Of a DNA stretch of 64,000 nucleotides, positions 23,031 to 31,779 are shown in pieces. The position numbers and the translations under genes were made by a program. The notes under the pieces were generated by a model that saw only the letters and a list, made by a program, of their open reading frames with translations, was not told the origin of the DNA and searched no databases. Source of the DNA: Actinoplanes ianthinogenes (lineage in GTDB: Bacteria; Actinomycetota; Actinomycetes; Mycobacteriales; Micromonosporaceae); assembly GCF_018324205.1 (NCBI RefSeq), contig NZ_AP023356.1, positions 3,923,501 to 3,987,500 of the forward strand, written 5' to 3'. Each line of letters starts with the position of its first letter. Within the stretch, counting starts at the first letter, position 1.

Positions 23031-23810
23031 CTACTCCACCGGCAACGGCGAGCCCGTCTCCAGGAAAGTCTTCAGGTTGGACAGGATCGACGGCCATCCC
23101 TGGCTCACCTGCTCAAGGACCGTGCTCCCCGCGTCGAAATCGTCGTGGGTCACGGTCAGCTTCACCAGCTTCCCCATCTCCTCGATCTCGAAGGTCACCT
23201 TCGACCGCCCCTCCGCGGTGACCGCCTTCAACCAGTCCTCCGAGAACCCGTGCTTCCCGGCGAACTCCGGGGTGAAGGTGTGCCACGTGTACGACAACCG
23301 CTCATGCGGAACCGACTCCAGCACCACCTGCTCCGGATCAGCGATCTCGAGCCCACTGACCTTCCACACCACCGGCGCCCCGGCGGTCCACTCGCTCACG
23401 AACTCCACCCCCCAGTACCGGCTGGTGAAGGCGGGATCGACGAGCGCCTGCCACAGCTTCTCCGGCGTCGTCGCGATGTACGTCGTGTAGACAAAGCTCA
23501 TCGGTGAACCCTCCAACGCGGTCTTCAGATCGGCGAGCGCCTGAACGCGCCCGCGGTGATACCGGCTGATCCAGCGATCGGCGATGGCGTTGACCGGTTC
23601 GACGTTGAGGTGGTGCAGCTTCTCCCGGCCCCGCCAGGTGGTGGTGACCAGGCCGGCGGCCTCCAGCACGGCGAGGTGCTTGCTCACCGACTGCCGGGCC
23701 ATGCCCAGGCCGGAGCAGAGTTCGCGCAGCGTCTGACCGTTCTGCCGGTTGAGACTGTCGAGCAGGTGGCGCCGGCTCGGGTCGGCCAGCGCCTTGAACA
23801 CCTCGTCCAT
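23031..23810 (-). CDS. ArsR-type regulator fused to SRPBCC (AHSA1-like) domain
   Basis: 259 residues. Residues 1-90 are a winged helix-turn-helix (FKALADPSRRHLLDSL, then GMARQSVSKHLAVLEAAGLV at 36-55). Residues 108-259 form an SRPBCC ligand-binding/Aha1-like domain (FVYTTYIATTPEKLWQAL to QGWPSILSNLKTFLE). In many genomes these are two adjacent genes, so this is a fusion. It probably binds a hydrophobic ligand and represses nearby promoters. A large nested palindrome lies between its start and accA3 and is the obvious operator candidate. Confidence 0.87.
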   Translation of the reverse strand: MDEVFKALADPSRRHLLDSLNRQNGQTLRELCSGLGMARQSVSKHLAVLEAAGLVTTTWRGREKLHHLNVEPVNAIADRWISRYHRGRVQALADLKTALEGSPMSFVYTTYIATTPEKLWQALVDPAFTSRYWGVEFVSEWTAGAPVVWKVSGLEIADPEQVVLESVPHERLSYTWHTFTPEFAGKHGFSEDWLKAVTAEGRSKVTFEIEEMGKLVKLTVTHDDFDAGSTVLEQVSQGWPSILSNLKTFLETGSPLPVE

Positions 23811-23832
23811 GGAGCCATCATCCGAGGATAGG

Positions 23833-23883
23833 AAATGCAGCCGGTTGGCTGCCTGAATAATAGGCAGCCTCGCGGCTGCATTT
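23833..23883. promoter_or_regulatory. Nested 51-bp palindrome between ArsR-like gene and accA3
   Basis: The outer arms AAATGCAGCCG (23833-23843) and CGGCTGCATTT (23873-23883) are perfect complements. The inner arms GGCTGCCT (23847-23854) and AGGCAGCC (23862-23869) are also perfect, around an AT-rich GAATAAT centre. Its symmetry and divergent position suit an operator for the ArsR-like dimer, possibly also affecting accA3. Confidence 0.65.
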
Positions 23884-23922
23884 CAAGACGGGAGAGGGAG
23901 CGACTATGAGCTGAACTCCCGT

Positions 23923-23928
23923 TAGGCT
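23923..23928 (+). promoter_or_regulatory. TAGGCT -10 box for accA3
   Basis: The box ends 6 nt before the GTG at 23935 and lies 40 bp downstream of the nested palindrome. Confidence 0.6.
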
Positions 23929-23934
23929 CTAGCC

Positions 23935-25686
23935 GTGCGGAAGATATTGATCGCCAACCGCGGCGAGATCGCCCTCCGGGTCATCCGGGCCTGCAAGGAC
24001 GCCGGCCTCACCAGCGTCGCCGTCTACGCCGACAGTGACCGCGATGCCCCACACGCCCGGCTCGCCGACGAGGCGTACGCGCTGGACGGCGAGACGGCCG
24101 CCGACACGTACCTGCGGATCGACAAGCTGATCGAGGTGGCGCGCAAGTCGGGATCCGACGCGGTCCACCCCGGCTACGGCTTCCTGTCGGAGAACGCCGA
24201 GTTCGCTCAGGCCGTACAGGAAACTGGTCTGACCTGGATCGGGCCGAGTCCGCAAGCGATCCGCGACCTGGGCGACAAGGTCACCGCGCGGCACATCGCG
24301 CAGCGCGCGGGCGCGCCCCTGGTGCCCGGCACCCCCGAGCCGGTGGTGGACGCCGCCGAGATCGTCGCCTTCGCGACCGAGCACGGCCTGCCGGTCGCCA
24401 TCAAGGCGGCCTTCGGCGGTGGCGGCCGCGGGCTCAAGGTGGCCCGCACCATCGAGGAGATCCCGGCGCTGTTCGAGAGCGCGACCCGGGAGGCGGTGGC
24501 CGCGTTCGGCCGCGGCGAGTGCTTCGTCGAGCGCTACCTGGACCGGCCGCGGCACGTCGAGGCGCAGGTCATCGCGGACACGCACGGCAACGTGGTGGTG
24601 GTCGGCACCCGGGACTGCTCGCTCCAGCGCCGGCATCAGAAACTGGTCGAGGAGGCGCCCGCGCCGTTCCTCAGCGACGAGCAGCGCGCCAAGATCCACG
24701 AGAGTGCCAAGGCGATCTGCCGCGAGGCGGGCTACCACGGCGCCGGCACGGTGGAATACCTGGTGGGCCAGGACGGGACGATCTCGTTCCTGGAGGTGAA
24801 CACCCGGCTGCAGGTGGAGCACCCGGTCAGCGAGGAGACCACCGGCATCGACCTGGTGCGGGAGCAGTTCCGGATCGCGGCCGGCGAGCGGCTGGCGATC
24901 ACCGAGGACCCGGTGCCGCGCGGGCACGCCATCGAGTTCCGGATCAACGGGGAGGACGCCGGGCGCGGCTTCCTGCCCGCGCCGGGCACGGTCACCGCGC
25001 TGACCTGGCCCTCCGGGCCGGGCGTGCGGGTCGACTCGGGTGTCGAGCAGGGCAGCGTGATCGGCGGCAACTTCGACTCGATGCTGGCGAAAATCATCGT
25101 CACCGGCGCGACCCGGGAGCAGGCGCTGGAGCGATCCCGCCGGGTGCTGGACGAGACGGTGATCGAGGGCATCGCCACGGTGCTCCCGTTCCACCGCGCG
25201 GTGATCCGCGACGCGGCGTTCACCAGCGAGCCGTTCACCGTGCACACCCGGTGGATCGAGACCGAGTGGGTCAACGAGGTGGCGCCGTTCGGCCCGCCGG
25301 CCGCCGCCGGCGGCGAGACCGTCGAACGCGAGACCGTCGTGGTCGAGGTGGGCGGCCGGCGCATCGAGGTCCGCCTCCCCAAACACCTGATTTCCGGTAC
25401 GCCCGGAGCACCGTCCCCGAAACGCCCGGCCTCCCGCACCCGCAGTGGTGCGGCGAGCGCGGCCGCGAGCGGGGACAGTCTCGCCGCCCCGATGCAGGGC
25501 ACCATCGTGAAGGTCGCCGCGCAGAACGGTGACCAGGTCAACGAGGGCGACGTGATCGTGGTGGTCGAGGCGATGAAGATGGAGCAGCCGCTCCCGGCAC
25601 ACAAGTCGGGCACGGTCTCCGGGCTGTCGCTGGAGGTCGGCGCGACGGTCACGGCCGGCGCGGTGATCTGCACGATCGAGGACTAG
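23935..25686 (+). CDS. accA3: Acyl-CoA carboxylase alpha subunit (biotin carboxylase plus BCCP)
   Basis: 583 residues. The biotin carboxylase half (1-450) has the start [19 protein letters not shown], the ATP-grasp loop [12 protein letters not shown] and the catalytic [15 protein letters not shown] linker precedes the biotinyl domain at the end, where EAMKMEQPL gives the biotinylated Lys548. It carboxylates biotin with ATP and bicarbonate and passes the carboxyl to AccD. Actinobacterial alpha subunits of this AccA3 type are shared by several carboxylases. No ribosome-binding site is seen; the leaderless box decides the start. Confidence 0.94.
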   Translation: MRKILIANRGEIALRVIRACKDAGLTSVAVYADSDRDAPHARLADEAYALDGETAADTYLRIDKLIEVARKSGSDAVHPGYGFLSENAEFAQAVQETGLTWIGPSPQAIRDLGDKVTARHIAQRAGAPLVPGTPEPVVDAAEIVAFATEHGLPVAIKAAFGGGGRGLKVARTIEEIPALFESATREAVAAFGRGECFVERYLDRPRHVEAQVIADTHGNVVVVGTRDCSLQRRHQKLVEEAPAPFLSDEQRAKIHESAKAICREAGYHGAGTVEYLVGQDGTISFLEVNTRLQVEHPVSEETTGIDLVREQFRIAAGERLAITEDPVPRGHAIEFRINGEDAGRGFLPAPGTVTALTWPSGPGVRVDSGVEQGSVIGGNFDSMLAKIIVTGATREQALERSRRVLDETVIEGIATVLPFHRAVIRDAAFTSEPFTVHTRWIETEWVNEVAPFGPPAAAGGETVERETVVVEVGGRRIEVRLPKHLISGTPGAPSPKRPASRTRSGAASAAASGDSLAAPMQGTIVKVAAQNGDQVNEGDVIVVVEAMKMEQPLPAHKSGTVSGLSLEVGATVTAGAVICTIED

Positions 25687-25712
25687 CTGTCCACAGCGGG
25701 CGGTTGTCCACA
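25687..25712 (+). other. Two DnaA-box-like words after accA3
   Basis: CTGTCCACA (25687-25695, one mismatch) and TTGTCCACA (25704-25712, perfect) are repeated in the same orientation, 17 bp apart. That is the same spacing as in the array at 34.5 kb. Confidence 0.4.
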
Positions 25713-25782
25713 GGGCACTCTCGCGGTCGTCCGGTGTCGCACGACAATGGTGCCGGGGTCGCCCCCCGAGGAGGGCGGGGGT

Positions 25783-25802
25783 CTGAGCCGGGGTGGGCTC
25801 AG
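25783..25802. terminator. Convergent hairpin accA3 / TetR
   Basis: CTGAGCC (25783-25789) pairs with GGCTCAG (25796-25802) across a 6-nt loop. It overlaps the last bases of the tetR-like stop codon and could end both transcripts. Confidence 0.5.
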
Positions 25803-26434
25803 GCTCCCATCTGCCGGACGCGGTCGAGGATCAGCCGAGCCGCCTCGATCGGGTCCTCATGGGCGCTGTCCGGAAAAGCCCCGCTCAGCCACAAAGTCGC
25901 GAACCCGTGCACCATCGACCACGCCGCCAGCCCCACCTCCCGCACCTCATCCGAGGCCAGCTCCGCCGCCCCCTCCGGAGCGGGCCGGGCCGGCACCTCG
26001 ACCTCGGGCCCGGCCAGCGGCGCGTCCGGCAGATCCGTCATCCCGGCATACAACGCGTCCGCCGCCTGCCGCCGCGCCGCCACCAGATCCGGGTCGGCGG
26101 CGTGGTAGAGATCGGTCCGGAACATCACCTCGAAGACCGCCCGGTTCGCCAGCGCGAACCGCAGATAGGTCACCCCGAGCTCCAGCAGGCTGCTGCTCGC
26201 CAGCCGCGACGTCGCCAGCGCCTTGGCCAGCTGCTCGAACCCATCGGTCGCGAGCGCCGTCAGCAGCCCCGCCTTGTCCGAGAAGTGGTGCGCGGGCGCC
26301 GCGTGCGACACCCCGGCCCGCCGGGCCAGGTCACGCATGCTGAGCGCGGTCACCCCCGACTCCGCGATCGCCTCGGCGGCCGCGGTGAGCAGGGCACGAC
26401 GCAGATCGCCGTGGTGATAGCTCTGCCTGGGCAT
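25799..26434 (-). CDS. TetR-family transcriptional regulator
   Basis: 211 residues. The helix-turn-helix region is residues 9-55 (HGDLRRALLTAAAEAIAESG to GVSHAAPAHHFSDKAGLL), typical of TetR proteins. The C-terminal part has the WHG-type ligand-binding fold (VGLAAWSMVHGFATLWLSGAF). Its target is not clear. A GCATC/GATGC dyad lies just outside the -10 box (about 26451-26465) and could be an autoregulatory operator. TATCCT 6 nt before the ATG marks a leaderless start. Confidence 0.9.
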   Translation of the reverse strand: MPRQSYHHGDLRRALLTAAAEAIAESGVTALSMRDLARRAGVSHAAPAHHFSDKAGLLTALATDGFEQLAKALATSRLASSSLLELGVTYLRFALANRAVFEVMFRTDLYHAADPDLVAARRQAADALYAGMTDLPDAPLAGPEVEVPARPAPEGAAELASDEVREVGLAAWSMVHGFATLWLSGAFPDSAHEDPIEAARLILDRVRQMGA

Positions 26435-26440
26435 GGATCA

Positions 26441-26446
26441 AGGATA
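26441..26446 (-). promoter_or_regulatory. TATCCT -10 box for the tetR-like gene
   Basis: A 6-nt spacer separates it from the ATG. A GCATC/GATGC dyad lies directly upstream. Confidence 0.55.
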
Positions 26447-26818
26447 ACTAGGCATCGACAAGATGCTCAGCGCAGGAAGATGATGGTCACTTCCACGCCC
26501 TGCCCGGTGCTCGCGGCACGTCGTCGTGCCCGCGGTGTTTCCGTTCTCCGTCCGGAGGCGGGCCGCCAGTACGGGACCTACCGGCGGCCCGCGGCTGCGG
26601 CGTCGGAACGGGGGATCCGGCGCCCGCAGGCACGGCCCACGGTACGCCCCACGTCTGCGGACACCGGGAAATTCGGGGGCGGGACCGGACGTTTCGGCCG
26701 TACCGTGGCGGGCATCACGGTCTGCCCGCAGGGTTTGCGGCGCATGCTGAACACAGCGCCCTCTCAGCAGCGTTCGCGCAGAATGCCGTGAACCCCGAAC
26801 CCGCGAGGTGGCCCTGCG
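26447..26818. other. Divergent gap tetR-like / DedA (372 bp)
   Basis: Apart from the dyad beside the tetR-like promoter I see no repeat, hairpin or credible ORF. The DedA ribosome-binding site (GAGGTGG) is at its right end. Confidence 0.35.
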
Positions 26819-27613
26819 ATGACCGAGCTGCTGACCATGTTGGCCTCGCCCGCCTGGGTCTATCTCGCGCTGTTCGGCTTCCTCGCGGTGGACGCCCTGA
26901 TCCCGGTGGTGCCGATCCAGGCCATCATGATCACTTCAGGAGCGCTGACCGTCTACGGCGATCTGCACCTCGCCGTGGTGATCCTGGTCGGGGCGCTCGG
27001 CATGTTCACCGGGGACGCGATCGCCTTCGTCCTGGGCCGGTCGACCGGGCACCGGCTCAGCGCGTTACGCGCCCGGTTTGCCCCGCGCGGCGAGGATGGC
27101 GGGAATTCACGCACTCGGCAAGCGGCCGAGCGCTTCACCCGCGGCCTGCGCCGGCCCGGCCCGCTCGTGATGCTGCTCTGCCGGTTCGTCCCGGGCGGCC
27201 GGATGGCCTCGGGATACCACGCCGGCCGCACCCACTACCCGATCAAGCTCTTCGTCGGTTACGACGGCGCCGCCGCGCTCTGCTGGGCCTGTTACGGCGG
27301 GCTGATCGGCCACCTCGGCGGCACCGCGATCACCCAGTCCGCCTGGCGGCTGTTCGCGATCGCGGCGACCGCCGCGCTGATCTTCGGCACGGCCGGCTGG
27401 ATCCTCGCCCTGTTCGGCGGGAAACCCGCACCCGGCGAGAGCGGGGAACACTCGCCCGGCGAGAGCGGGCAACGCTCGCCCGGCGCGAGCCGGAAACGCT
27501 CGCCCGGCGGGAGCGGCGACCCGGAGCCGGCCGCCCCGGTCACTGAATCTCGTGCTGCATCAGCTGACGCGCCGCCTCCGCGATCGAGCCCGACAGCGAC
27601 GGATAGATCGTGA
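26819..27613 (+). CDS. DedA-family membrane protein
   Basis: 264 residues. The core shows the DedA pattern: an entry helix with FLAVDALIPVVPIQAIMITSG, a membrane-re-entrant GMFTGDAIAFVLGRSTG segment, then RFVPGGRMASGYHAGRTHYP before the last helices. DedA proteins act as lipid (undecaprenyl phosphate or phospholipid) transporters or scramblases. The C-terminal tail is extra and contains four 8-residue repeats (SPGESGQR type; 24-bp DNA repeats from 27430 to 27520). The gene overlaps lpdA convergently by 74 bp. One Leu codon is TTA (27065-27067). Confidence 0.85.
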   Translation: MTELLTMLASPAWVYLALFGFLAVDALIPVVPIQAIMITSGALTVYGDLHLAVVILVGALGMFTGDAIAFVLGRSTGHRLSALRARFAPRGEDGGNSRTRQAAERFTRGLRRPGPLVMLLCRFVPGGRMASGYHAGRTHYPIKLFVGYDGAAALCWACYGGLIGHLGGTAITQSAWRLFAIAATAALIFGTAGWILALFGGKPAPGESGEHSPGESGQRSPGASRKRSPGGSGDPEPAAPVTESRAASADAPPPRSSPTATDRS

Positions 27614-28940
27614 TGGTGTGTGCCAGCTGGTCCACGGTCAGGTTGTTCTCGATCGCCATGGTGATCGGCAGGATCAGCTCGCTCGCCTTGGGCGCCACCA
27701 CCACGCCGCCGATCACCTGACCGGTCGCCGGGCGGCAGAACAGCTTGACGAACCCGTCCTGCAGGCCGGCCATCTTGGCCCGGGCGTTGCCGGTCAGCGG
27801 CAGCATCACCTGGCGGGCCGGGGTGCGGCCGGAGTCCACCTCGTTCTGCGAGACGCCGACGGTGGCCAGCTCCGGGTCGGTGAACACGTTCGCCGAGACG
27901 GTGCGCAGCCGGAGCGGGGCGACCGCCTCGCCCATCGCGTGCCAGATCGCGATCCGGCCCTGCATGGCGGCGACACTGGCCAGCGGGAGCACGCCGGTGC
28001 AGTCACCGGCCGCGTAGATGCCCGGCACGTTGGTGCGGGAGACCCGGTCGACGGTGACGTAGCCGCCGTTGCCGACGGCCACGCCGTACTCCGCCAGACC
28101 GAGGTCGCCGGTGTTCGGGATGGCGCCGACCGCGATCAGCGCGTGCGACGCCTCGATCACCTTGCCGCCGGACAGGGTCACCCGGACGCCGTCGCCGGTG
28201 TTCACCACCGAGTCGCCGCGGGACTGACTGAGAATGGTCATCCCGCGGTCGCGGAACACCCGCTCGATCGCCATCGCGGCGTCGGCGTCCTCGTGCGGCA
28301 TCACCCGTTCGCGGCTGGAGACCAACGTCACCTTCACGCCCATCGCGAGGTAGGCGCTGGCGAACTCGGCGCCGGTCACACCCGAGCCGATCACCACCAG
28401 GTGCTCGGGGAGCTCGGTCAGGTCGTACACCTGCCGCCAGTCGAGGATGCGCTCGCCGTCCGGGCGGGCGGTGGGCAGGACCCGCGGGGTGGCGCCGGTG
28501 GCCAGCAGGACGGTGTCCGCCTCGACCGCGTACGGCGCGCCGCCGTCCGGGGTGATCAGCACCTGGTGGGTGTGCCCGAGCCGGTCCTCCCCCATCCTCG
28601 CCCGGCCGCGGACCACGTCCACCCCGGCCTTGACCAGCTTGGTCTGGATGTCGCCGGACTGCGCGAGGGCGAGTTTCTTGACCCGCTCGTTGACCGCGAC
28701 CGCGTCGACGCTGACCCCGTCCAGGCCGCTGGAGCGGATCCCGAAGGCCTCGTTGTTGCGGTACCCGGTCATCACCTCGGAGCTGGCGATGAAGGCCTTG
28801 GACGGCACACAGTCGGTCAGCACGCAGGCGCCACCGGGGCCGTCCGCCTCGACCAGGGTCACATCGGCATCGAGCTGAGCGGCGACCAGAGCCGCCTCAT
28901 AACCGCCCGGTCCCCCGCCGATGATCACGATCCGACTCAC
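27540..28940 (-). CDS. lpdA: NAD(P)H-quinone dehydrogenase (LpdA-type flavoprotein disulfide reductase)
   Basis: 466 residues with an FAD site (IVIIGGGPGGYEAAL), a central NAD(P) site (LVVIGSGVTGAEFAS) and the second FAD motif (GIYAAGDCTG). The disulfide-loop cysteines are present (GGACVLTDCVPSK, Cys39 and Cys44). The C-terminal catalytic His-Glu pair of true lipoamide dehydrogenases (HPTLSE) is replaced by YPSLSG. That points away from lipoamide turnover and towards quinone reduction, as described for the mycobacterial LpdA (Rv3303c). GGAGG stands before the GTG at 28940. Confidence 0.85.
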   Translation of the reverse strand: MSRIVIIGGGPGGYEAALVAAQLDADVTLVEADGPGGACVLTDCVPSKAFIASSEVMTGYRNNEAFGIRSSGLDGVSVDAVAVNERVKKLALAQSGDIQTKLVKAGVDVVRGRARMGEDRLGHTHQVLITPDGGAPYAVEADTVLLATGATPRVLPTARPDGERILDWRQVYDLTELPEHLVVIGSGVTGAEFASAYLAMGVKVTLVSSRERVMPHEDADAAMAIERVFRDRGMTILSQSRGDSVVNTGDGVRVTLSGGKVIEASHALIAVGAIPNTGDLGLAEYGVAVGNGGYVTVDRVSRTNVPGIYAAGDCTGVLPLASVAAMQGRIAIWHAMGEAVAPLRLRTVSANVFTDPELATVGVSQNEVDSGRTPARQVMLPLTGNARAKMAGLQDGFVKLFCRPATGQVIGGVVVAPKASELILPITMAIENNLTVDQLAHTITIYPSLSGSIAEAARQLMQHEIQ

Positions 28941-29038
28941 GATTTTCCGACCTCCAAAAGAGCGGCTCTGGTTCGCCGCGGCAAAAAGCGGTTGTGCCGA
29001 CACGCACTCCTCATATTCTCACCACCCGCTCATACGAC

Positions 29039-29044
29039 TATCGT
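29039..29044 (+). promoter_or_regulatory. TATCGT -10 box for the cyclotransferase-like gene
   Basis: Seven nt separate it from the GTG at 29052; the gap to the divergent lpdA start is 111 bp. Confidence 0.5.
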
Positions 29045-29051
29045 CGTCGCC

Positions 29052-29513
29052 GTGCGTCATTACGCCGCGTATGGCTCGAACCTGGACCCAGCTCGCATGC
29101 TGGCCTACTGTCCGCACTCGCCCATGGTCGGCGTGGGGTGGATCGAGGGCTGGCGTCTCACCTTCGCCGGAGAGGGGGAAATGGGCTGGGAGGGAGCGGT
29201 GACGACGATCGTCGAGTCGCCCGGCGACCGCGTCTTCGTCTCGCTCTACGACGTCCATCCATGGGATGCCGCACAGCTCGACGAGGTCGAGGGCGTGCCC
29301 GCCGGGACGTACCAGAAACTCACCGTGCGTGTATCGACGCTCGACGGTGAGGTGCCCGCCTGGGTCTACGTCTTCGCCGGTTACGAGGGTGGCCTGCCCA
29401 CCGCGTGGTACCTGTCGGAGATCGCCAGCGCCGCCGAGAAGGCCGGCGCGCCCGACGACTACGTGAGCGAGCTGCGCCACCGCCCGACCGGGACGGCGTC
29501 GCCGGAAAACTAG
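29052..29513 (+). CDS. Gamma-glutamylcyclotransferase-like protein
   Basis: 153 residues of the GGCT/AIG2 fold. The substrate loop YGSN is at residues 7-10, and the LDEVEG segment (77-81) carries the likely general-base Glu. Family members cyclise gamma-glutamyl amines or peptides to 5-oxoproline; the substrate here is unknown, and mycothiol- or glutamate-related compounds are only a guess. The stop codon overlaps the convergent acetyltransferase stop in a shared CTAG (29510-29513). Confidence 0.83.
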   Translation: MRHYAAYGSNLDPARMLAYCPHSPMVGVGWIEGWRLTFAGEGEMGWEGAVTTIVESPGDRVFVSLYDVHPWDAAQLDEVEGVPAGTYQKLTVRVSTLDGEVPAWVYVFAGYEGGLPTAWYLSEIASAAEKAGAPDDYVSELRHRPTGTASPEN

Positions 29514-30478
29514 CGCCGGGCCGCCGCCACGGTTGTCTGGTAGACATTCGCCCGGTAGAGCGGGGTCATCCCGACCTTCCGGTACAGCCGTGCGGCCTCG
29601 GTCGGGTTGGCCAGATCAACCCCGAGGCCGACCTGCGGTCGTCCCTTGCCCGCATAGACGGCAAAGGCCCGGCGCAGCAAGGCTTCCCCCAAACCCCGCT
29701 TTCGGTACGCCTTGAGCACCGCCAGACTGCGCACCCAGGCCTCGTTCGTCTCCTCGTCCGGGTCGGCCGACTGCAGCACGCCCGCCAGGTCGCCGTCGAC
29801 CTCCGCGACGAACCACTCGTCGAAGGAGACCGAGGACTCGGCCTCGAACTGCCGCCGCCACTCCGCGTAGCCCACCGACGGGTGGTCCGAGTCGAGGAAC
29901 GCCTCCTCGATCACCGCGTGGAAGCGGCGCATCTCGGCCTCGTCCGCGTGCCGCACCGGCCGGATCGTCACGCCCGGCGGCGGCGCCGGGACCGCGGACC
30001 CGACGCCGTCCAGGGGCATCCGCATCCGCGCGTGCTGCTTGAGGAAGGTGAACCCGGCCGCGCCGAGGGCCTCGATGTACCGCTCCTCGCCCGGCAGCGC
30101 CGCGGCCCGCACCGTGTACGGGTCGTGCCCCAGCTCGGCGGCCCGCTCAGCCATCCGGGCCAGCATCAGGGCGAGCAGCGGGCGCTGCGCCGGGATCCCG
30201 CGCTCCGGCCAGACGTAGACCTCCAGCAGGTCGCGGTCCTGGCCGGTGGGATTCCGCGGGTACGCCCACCCGGCGATCTCGCCGTCCGCGTCGAAGGCCA
30301 GCCAGGAGTCCCGGGACATGTCGGTGTGCGGGCCGGTCAGCTCCTCGCGCACCTCGTCGGCGGTGAAGTCGGGCTCGCCGACCGTGGCGATGTCGCTGGC
30401 GTGCACCAGGCTGAGGATCAGCGGCACGTCGTCGAGGGTGGGCCGGCGGGTGCTCCAGCCAGGCGGAAGCGCACTCAT
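29510..30478 (-). CDS. Two-domain GNAT N-acetyltransferase
   Basis: 322 residues with two GNAT-fold halves. The N-terminal half (about 10-155) is more divergent. The C-terminal half (about 165-322) has the acetyl-CoA loop RSLAVLKAYRKRGLGEALLRRAF followed by LGVDLANPTEAARLYRKVGM. The two-domain layout recalls mycothiol synthase MshD, but the N-terminal half and context do not allow that call. The start at the ATG (30478) is a moderate choice, since there is no clear ribosome-binding site and the frame stays open upstream to about 30718. Confidence 0.78.
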   Translation of the reverse strand: MSALPPGWSTRRPTLDDVPLILSLVHASDIATVGEPDFTADEVREELTGPHTDMSRDSWLAFDADGEIAGWAYPRNPTGQDRDLLEVYVWPERGIPAQRPLLALMLARMAERAAELGHDPYTVRAAALPGEERYIEALGAAGFTFLKQHARMRMPLDGVGSAVPAPPPGVTIRPVRHADEAEMRRFHAVIEEAFLDSDHPSVGYAEWRRQFEAESSVSFDEWFVAEVDGDLAGVLQSADPDEETNEAWVRSLAVLKAYRKRGLGEALLRRAFAVYAGKGRPQVGLGVDLANPTEAARLYRKVGMTPLYRANVYQTTVAAARR

Positions 30479-30592
30479 CCGGGCATCGGACCACCGCCGG
30501 CCCGCCGCTGCCAACCGATTTCCGGGCGGCGGCACGAACATCAATCTTGGGAGCGTTTCCTTAAAACGGTCAGGGAGAGCAGAATCGGGCGG

Positions 30593-31330
30593 GTGACCCC
30601 GGAACAGGCCGCCGCCAACGCCAAAGCGGGCCTCGCCACCATCGTCGGAGCCTTCGCCGAGTCGCCGCAGACCCTGCGCCGCGCCCGATTGCTGGGGCTG
30701 TCCGGGTGGGCGTACCACGTCTCGGCCCGGGCCGGCGCGCTCGGCGACGTCCGGCCCGAGACGGTGGCCGCGGCGCTCGCCTTCATCGCGCCCGAGGCAG
30801 TGACCGAGGGCTGGGAGTCGACCGCGAAAAGCTCACAGCCGGCCGAGGTGGCCAGCTGGCACCTGCGCGAGCTGTGCTCCTGGGGGGAGAGCCAGGTCGG
30901 CGGCTTCCCGCGGCTGAACCGGCTGGTCGAGCTGGCCGGGCGGGTGGTGGACGCGGTGGACCCGGCCGGTCTGCCGCTGTTCGCGGCCTGGCGGGCCATG
31001 CCGCTGCCCAGCCAGGAGCCGGGCGCGCAGGCCGCGATGCTGCTGCACCTGCTGCACGAGCACCGGCAGGGGGTCTACGTGATCGCGGTCCGGGCCGGTG
31101 GGCTCACCCCGCTGGAGGCGATCATCGCGGGGCCGGAGGGCGAGACCGGCGCGGTGGCGTTCGGCTGGCAGCCGCCTTACCCGCCGGCCGGGCCGCTGGT
31201 GCGCCGGCTGATGTGGGCCGAGGCGGTGGCGAACTCGCTGGCCGGCCAGGCCTACGCCGCCCTGGACCGCCCGGAGCGGGTGGAGTTCGCCGGTCTCCTG
31301 GAGTCCCTCACCCACCGCTTCGCCCGCTGA
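30593..31330 (+). CDS. SCO6745-like family protein, function unknown
   Basis: 245 residues, helical and Ala/Leu-rich. The pattern LPLFAAWRAMPLPSQEPGAQAAMLLHLLHEHRQGVYVIAVRAGGLTPLEAIIA matches, in separate blocks, the actinobacterial SCO6745-type family (entry helix, a P-rich turn, then a LLREHRGDGH-like motif). No catalytic residues are known to me for it. The GTG start at 30593 is plausible but has no strong ribosome-binding site. It is divergent from the acetyltransferase and ends at the 63-bp repeat array. Confidence 0.55.
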   Translation: MTPEQAAANAKAGLATIVGAFAESPQTLRRARLLGLSGWAYHVSARAGALGDVRPETVAAALAFIAPEAVTEGWESTAKSSQPAEVASWHLRELCSWGESQVGGFPRLNRLVELAGRVVDAVDPAGLPLFAAWRAMPLPSQEPGAQAAMLLHLLHEHRQGVYVIAVRAGGLTPLEAIIAGPEGETGAVAFGWQPPYPPAGPLVRRLMWAEAVANSLAGQAYAALDRPERVEFAGLLESLTHRFAR

Positions 31331-31337
31331 CCCCCAG

Positions 31338-31769
31338 CTGGCCCTCACAGCCCTAACCCACGCCCACACAGGGCCACCAACACCAGCCGACACCACCGGG
31401 CTGGCCCTCACAGCCCTAACCCGGGTTCGCACAGGGCCACCAACACCAGCCGACACCACCGAGCTGGCCCTCACCGCCCCAACCCACGCCCACACAGGGC
31501 CACCAACACCAGCCGACACCACCGGGCTGGCCCTCACCGCCCTAACCCGGGTTCGCACAGGGCCACCAACACCAGCCGACACCACCGGGCTGGCCCTCAC
31601 CGCCCTAACCCGGGTTCGCACAGGGCCACCAACACCAGCCGACACCACCGAGCTGGCCCTCACCGCCCCAACCCGGGCCCACACAGGGCCACCCACACCA
31701 GCCGACACCACCGAGCTGGCCCTCACGGCCCTATCCCGGGCCCGCACAGGGCCACCAGCACCAGCCCGG
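31338..31769. repeat. Seven-copy 63-bp tandem repeat array
   Basis: Units begin at 31338, 31401, 31464, 31527, 31590, 31653 and 31716, an exact 63-bp period with no insertions or deletions; the seventh copy is cut short. Each unit contains a TGGCCCT/AGGGCCA stem, and several also carry the palindromic core AACCCGGGTT. Copies differ by a few substitutions. The array fills the convergent junction 31331-31779. Since 63 is a multiple of three, the minus strand reads as a stop-free 21-residue repeat, but no start signal supports translation. Confidence 0.85.
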
Positions 31770-31779
31770 GGACTGACCG

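Noticed and set aside
30833..31747. Minus-strand reading frame of about 300 residues with a 21-residue repeat over the 63-bp array
   Set aside because: It has no ribosome-binding site or leaderless box, and half of it is antisense to the SCO6745-like gene. The open frame follows from GC-rich DNA and a period divisible by three.
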